64,000 nucleotides of DNA from Nostoc paludosum FACHB-159 (GTDB lineage Bacteria; Cyanobacteriota; Cyanobacteriia; Cyanobacteriales; Nostocaceae), in contig NZ_JACJTU010000001.1 in the NCBI RefSeq assembly GCF_014698835.1, positions 124,001-188,000 on the forward strand. Reading direction: 5' to 3'. The notes under the pieces are model-generated. The model had not been told where the DNA came from, ran no database searches, and was given only the letters and a program-made list of their open reading frames with translations. The position numbers and the translations under genes are program-made. Every line of letters starts with the position of its first letter. Position 1 is the first letter of the stretch. Positions 61,290 through 64,000 of this stretch are shown one piece after another.

Positions 61290-62783
61290 ATGAAATTGCG
61301 GGAATTGCTAACGGCGATAGACAGTGTTGAACAATTACCTAGCCATCCAGCTTTGGAAGATGCGGAGGTTAGGGGTTTGAAGACGAATTCCCATGCTTGT
61401 GGTGTGGGAGATTTGTTTATTGGAATGCCAGGAACGCGGGTCGATGGTGGGGAATTTTGGCCTAGTGCGATCGCATCTGGGGCTGTGGCAGCAATTGTCT
61501 CTCCCCAAGCAGCACAAAAACATCCTCCTACAGATGAAGCTGTGGTAATTAGCGCCAGTAACATCACTCAAGCTTGTGCCCAGATAGCCAGCGCTTTTTA
61601 CGGTTATCCAGGGCAAAAACTCAAGCTGGTTGGTGTAACCGGTACCAATGGCAAAACTACAACTACCCATTTAATTGAATTTCTGCTGGCCAAAGCTAAT
61701 CTAGCTACGGCTTTGATGGGAACTCTCTACACTCGTTGGCCTGGTTTTGAACAAACTGCTGTCCATACAACCCCGTTTGCGGTGGAACTGCAACAGCAGC
61801 TAGCTGAAGCTGTAAATGCTGGTAATGAGTTTGGGGTAATGGAAGTTAGTTCCCACGCTTTGGCACAAGGACGAGTGTTGGGCTGTAAATTTGAAGTTGC
61901 GGTATTCAGTAATCTTACTCAAGACCATCTCGACTACCACAGAGATATGGAAGATTATTTTGCCGCCAAAGCGTTGTTGTTTAGCCCTGATTATCTCAAG
62001 GGAAGGGCGATAATTAACGCTGATGATTCCTACGGTCAGCGCTTAATTGATTCGTTAAATCCAGAGCAAGTTTGGAGTTACAGTGTCAACGACAACAACG
62101 CTGATTTATGGATGAGTGACTTAAGTTACGAGCCGAATGGCGTCAGCGGGACTTTGCATACACCAAAAGGTGATGTAGGTTTTCGATCGCCTTTAGTTGG
62201 TCAATATAATTTAGAAAATCTTTTAGCAGCGGTAGGAGCAGTTTTACACTTAGGTTTAGATTTGCAATTAGTGGCATCTGTAATACCGGAATTTCCCGGT
62301 GTTCCCGGTCGGATGGAACGAGTGCAAATTGCCCCTGGGCAAGATATTAGCGTGATTGTAGATTATGCTCATACTCCAGATAGTTTAGAGAATTTGTTGA
62401 AAGCTGCACGTCCGTTTATACCTGGAAAAATGATTTGTGTGTTTGGTTGTGGCGGCGATCGCGATCGCACCAAACGGCCAAAAATGGGTAAAATAGCGGC
62501 GGAATTAGCTGATGTGGCAGTAGTGACATCAGATAATCCCCGTACTGAAAACCCAGAACGAATTTTAGAAGATATTTTGGCAGGAATTCCCGAAACAGTG
62601 CAGCCAACGGTAATTTGCGATCGGGCGATCGCAATTCGTACCGCTATTTTACAAGCACAACCCGGCGATGGAGTATTACTTGCTGGTAAAGGTCACGAAG
62701 ACTACCAAATTCTCGGTACTGAAAAAATCCATTTTGATGACCGAGAACACGCACGCGAAGCTTTACAGGCAAGGCTAGCCTAA
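61290..62783 (+). CDS. murE: UDP-N-acetylmuramoyl-tripeptide synthetase MurE
   Basis: 497 residues. VGVTGTNGKTTTTHLI is the Mur-ligase P-loop and EVSSHALAQGRV holds the metal-binding residues. DYAHTPDSLENLL and CVFGCGGDRDRTKRPKMG are further Mur motifs. SDNPRTENP carries the DNPR sequence that marks meso-diaminopimelate addition, and LLAGKGHEDYQ ends the C-terminal domain. It adds meso-DAP to UDP-MurNAc-L-Ala-D-Glu in the cytosol. Normal length. Possibly co-transcribed with the glutaredoxin-like gene. Confidence 0.96.
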   Translation: MKLRELLTAIDSVEQLPSHPALEDAEVRGLKTNSHACGVGDLFIGMPGTRVDGGEFWPSAIASGAVAAIVSPQAAQKHPPTDEAVVISASNITQACAQIASAFYGYPGQKLKLVGVTGTNGKTTTTHLIEFLLAKANLATALMGTLYTRWPGFEQTAVHTTPFAVELQQQLAEAVNAGNEFGVMEVSSHALAQGRVLGCKFEVAVFSNLTQDHLDYHRDMEDYFAAKALLFSPDYLKGRAIINADDSYGQRLIDSLNPEQVWSYSVNDNNADLWMSDLSYEPNGVSGTLHTPKGDVGFRSPLVGQYNLENLLAAVGAVLHLGLDLQLVASVIPEFPGVPGRMERVQIAPGQDISVIVDYAHTPDSLENLLKAARPFIPGKMICVFGCGGDRDRTKRPKMGKIAAELADVAVVTSDNPRTENPERILEDILAGIPETVQPTVICDRAIAIRTAILQAQPGDGVLLAGKGHEDYQILGTEKIHFDDREHAREALQARLA

Positions 62784-62788
62784 TTTGG

Positions 62789-62880
62789 GTATTGGGCATT
62801 GGGCATTGGGTATGCATTCTCCGCGTCTCCTTGTCCCCGCGTCTCCCTCATCCTCCTAATTCCCCCACTCCCCTCATTTT
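62789..62880. repeat. Tandem TTGGGCA heptamers and gcgtctcc repeats after murE
   Basis: ttgggtattgggcattgggcattgggt (62786-62812) is followed by ccgcgtctccttgtccccgcgtctccctc (62821-62849). The second motif is the same gcgtctcc/ggagacgc type that fills the insert in the next gene. Confidence 0.7.
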
Positions 62881-62987
62881 TCATTGTTCACGTTTCTTAC
62901 CTTGGAGATTTTGTAAAAAATGCACACATAAAGGTGAAAATCGAAGACAGAATTATTTCTTTGCTTCATCCCTATTGTGCTTGACTC

Positions 62988-64000
62988 ATGAATGTTTCTT
63001 TAGCTAAGGATCTGTCTGTTTATCAACTGGTTATGGGAGTGCAAACGCCTCCTAAACCATTGTCCCTCAGTCCAGCTACTCTACTATCTCTGGTGAGAGC
63101 GCAAATTGACTTACTCATTGAGCAGCAAATTGCAGCTACTTTATGGGTGAAGCTACCACCAGAAAAAATTTGGCAATTAGAATTAGCCCGTTATCAATCC
63201 TCCACGGGTGCGTCTAGTCTCATCTATACTTGCCAAATTGAGGAGAGTAAAGAGGAAGTGGGGACGCAGGGACACGGTGAGGCGCAGAGTAAAGAGGACA
63301 CGGAGACACGGAGAGAAGTTGGATCGGAGGAAGCCTCCGATCCAAACTTCGGAGGACACGGTGACGCGGAGAGTTCTTTCTCCGCGTCACCGCGTCTCCC
63401 AGTCACCGCGTCTTCCTCATCTCTCTATCACGTCCCAGTTTACCTACCACCCGATAGCCAACTGCGACGGGAAAATTTTCTGATGGTGTTGTCTCCCCAG
63501 TTTTGTAGTTTAATTTTGGCTCATCGACCTTTGAAAAAACGCAAAAATCAAACTTCTGGGAAAGTAACTACTAATAAAAATCAACCGTTGTTAATTATTA
63601 CTAGTGTTGAGGGGAGAATAATTCAGCAAGTATTAAATGGTATTCAACAAGCACTTACGCCAGAATCATCCCCAATTATACCTGCTGATTTTATTTGTCC
63701 AACTGTGCCTGAACCTGCATTAATGAATCAATTATTGGCAAAACAACTCCTGCGCCAAGATGAAATTAATCGTCAAATAGTCACAGTACGCACCACAAAA
63801 TTGCACCAGCAAAATCAAGAACTGCACAATAAGGAACAACTAAAAGATGAATACCTGAAAAATGTTTGTCAGGAACTACGTATCCCCTTGACGCATATGA
63901 AAACAGCACTCTCGTTATTGAATTCGCCTAATCTCAAACCACCGCAGCGGCAACGTTATTTACAGATGTTAAATACGCAGTGCGATCAGCAAAATTCCTT
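62988..64000 (+). CDS. Histidine-kinase-like protein, N-terminal 337 residues, with a repeat-derived insert
   Basis: The frame is open from the ATG at 62988 to the window end. Residues 1-83 (SVYQLVMGVQTPPKPLSLSPATLLSLVRAQIDLLIEQQIAATLWVKLP) and 147-260 form a sensor-like region of unknown type. A helix with DEINRQIVTVRTTKLHQQNQELHNKEQLKDEYLKNV leads into the dimerisation motif CQELRIPLTHMKTALSLL. In a canonical H-box (S-H-E-L-R-T-P-L) the phospho-acceptor His would be at position 295, where Gln stands. The ATPase domain should follow outside the window. Residues about 84-146 are encoded by repeats (63240-63425), rich in Glu, Thr, Arg and Ser. Confidence 0.8.
   Translation, partial: MNVSLAKDLSVYQLVMGVQTPPKPLSLSPATLLSLVRAQIDLLIEQQIAATLWVKLPPEKIWQLELARYQSSTGASSLIYTCQIEESKEEVGTQGHGEAQSKEDTETRREVGSEEASDPNFGGHGDAESSFSASPRLPVTASSSSLYHVPVYLPPDSQLRRENFLMVLSPQFCSLILAHRPLKKRKNQTSGKVTTNKNQPLLIITSVEGRIIQQVLNGIQQALTPESSPIIPADFICPTVPEPALMNQLLAKQLLRQDEINRQIVTVRTTKLHQQNQELHNKEQLKDEYLKNVCQELRIPLTHMKTALSLLNSPNLKPPQRQRYLQMLNTQCDQQNS
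63240..63425 (+). repeat. Repeat-derived insert inside the kinase-like gene, with two perfect hairpins
   Basis: Words such as gggacgcagggacacggtga, gaggcgcagag and ggagacacggag alternate with their complements. Two perfect stems are embedded: TTGGATCGGAGG/CCTCCGATCCAA (63319-63345) and GGTGACGCGGAGA/TCTCCGCGTCACC (63360-63391). The frame is open across all of it. Confidence 0.8.

Noticed and set aside
63208-63483. 91-codon + strand frame near the window end
   Set aside because: It is an alternative frame of the repeat insert in the kinase-like gene (RRVKRTRRHGEK); the continuous real frame starts at 62988.

Overview
The window is chromosomal DNA from a filamentous cyanobacterium of the Nostocales (Nostoc/Anabaena/Calothrix type). 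The evidence is the very frequent HIP1 octamer (GCGATCGC), thousands of bases of heptameric short tandem repeats between genes, a ThiD2-like/ThiE fusion, a treZ-treY-treH cluster, many TPR, pentapeptide and HEAT-repeat proteins, Uma2 nucleases, and a purK gene followed by a 6S RNA. The species cannot be named from sequence reading alone. No rRNA, tRNA, CRISPR array, intact insertion sequence or prophage was recognised.

Layout. 0-5 kb: the tail of a response regulator, a VOC/GNAT pair, a PIN-TRAM membrane protein, hemW and a nucleotidyltransferase of the GalU type. 5.4-10.2 kb: a probable aminoacyl-phosphatidylglycerol locus, with a flippase-like membrane protein divergent from two duplicated envelope esterases and a DUF2156 lysyl-PG-synthase-like protein. 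10.4-13.4 kb: a secreted Tudor/agenet-like protein, an orphan 464-residue protein behind a near-consensus promoter, and a site-2 protease. 14-16 kb: a two-subunit sodium:solute symporter. 16-19 kb: a TPR lipoprotein, an RNase D-like exonuclease and a BON lipoprotein. 19.8-28 kb: smc, a PRC-barrel protein, a small coiled-coil protein, a HEAT protein and a beta-helix/SPOR protein. 29-33 kb: thiE-thiS, a class D beta-lactamase homologue and a GT4 glycosyltransferase. 34-42 kb: a DUF1517 protein and the trehalose cluster. 42-48 kb: a DCC oxidoreductase, a small exported protein, an NhaP-type antiporter, a TPR protein and a PEP-CTERM protein. 48.8-56.7 kb: argS, Uma2, a CbiG-C/CobE protein, a holin-like membrane protein, a peptidoglycan-binding protein and an M16 peptidase pair. 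57-64 kb: 6S RNA, purK, a pentapeptide protein, a small membrane protein, Uma2, a glutaredoxin-like protein, murE and the start of a histidine-kinase-like gene.

Four things stand out. (1) Dispersed intergenic repeats have entered reading frames without breaking them. The clearest cases are smc (37 residues), the glutaredoxin-like gene (10 residues), a Uma2 gene (7 residues) and the terminal kinase-like gene (about 60 residues); related copies lie in nearby non-coding DNA. (2) Tandem heptamers occur repeatedly as complementary pairs that could fold into long hairpins between genes. (3) A 6S RNA of about 181 nt, with its own promoter and a terminator, follows purK. (4) The flippase/esterase/esterase/DUF2156 neighbourhood looks like a synthase-hydrolase-flippase module for aminoacylated lipids.

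All calls come from reading the sequence and from memory of families. No database search was run.
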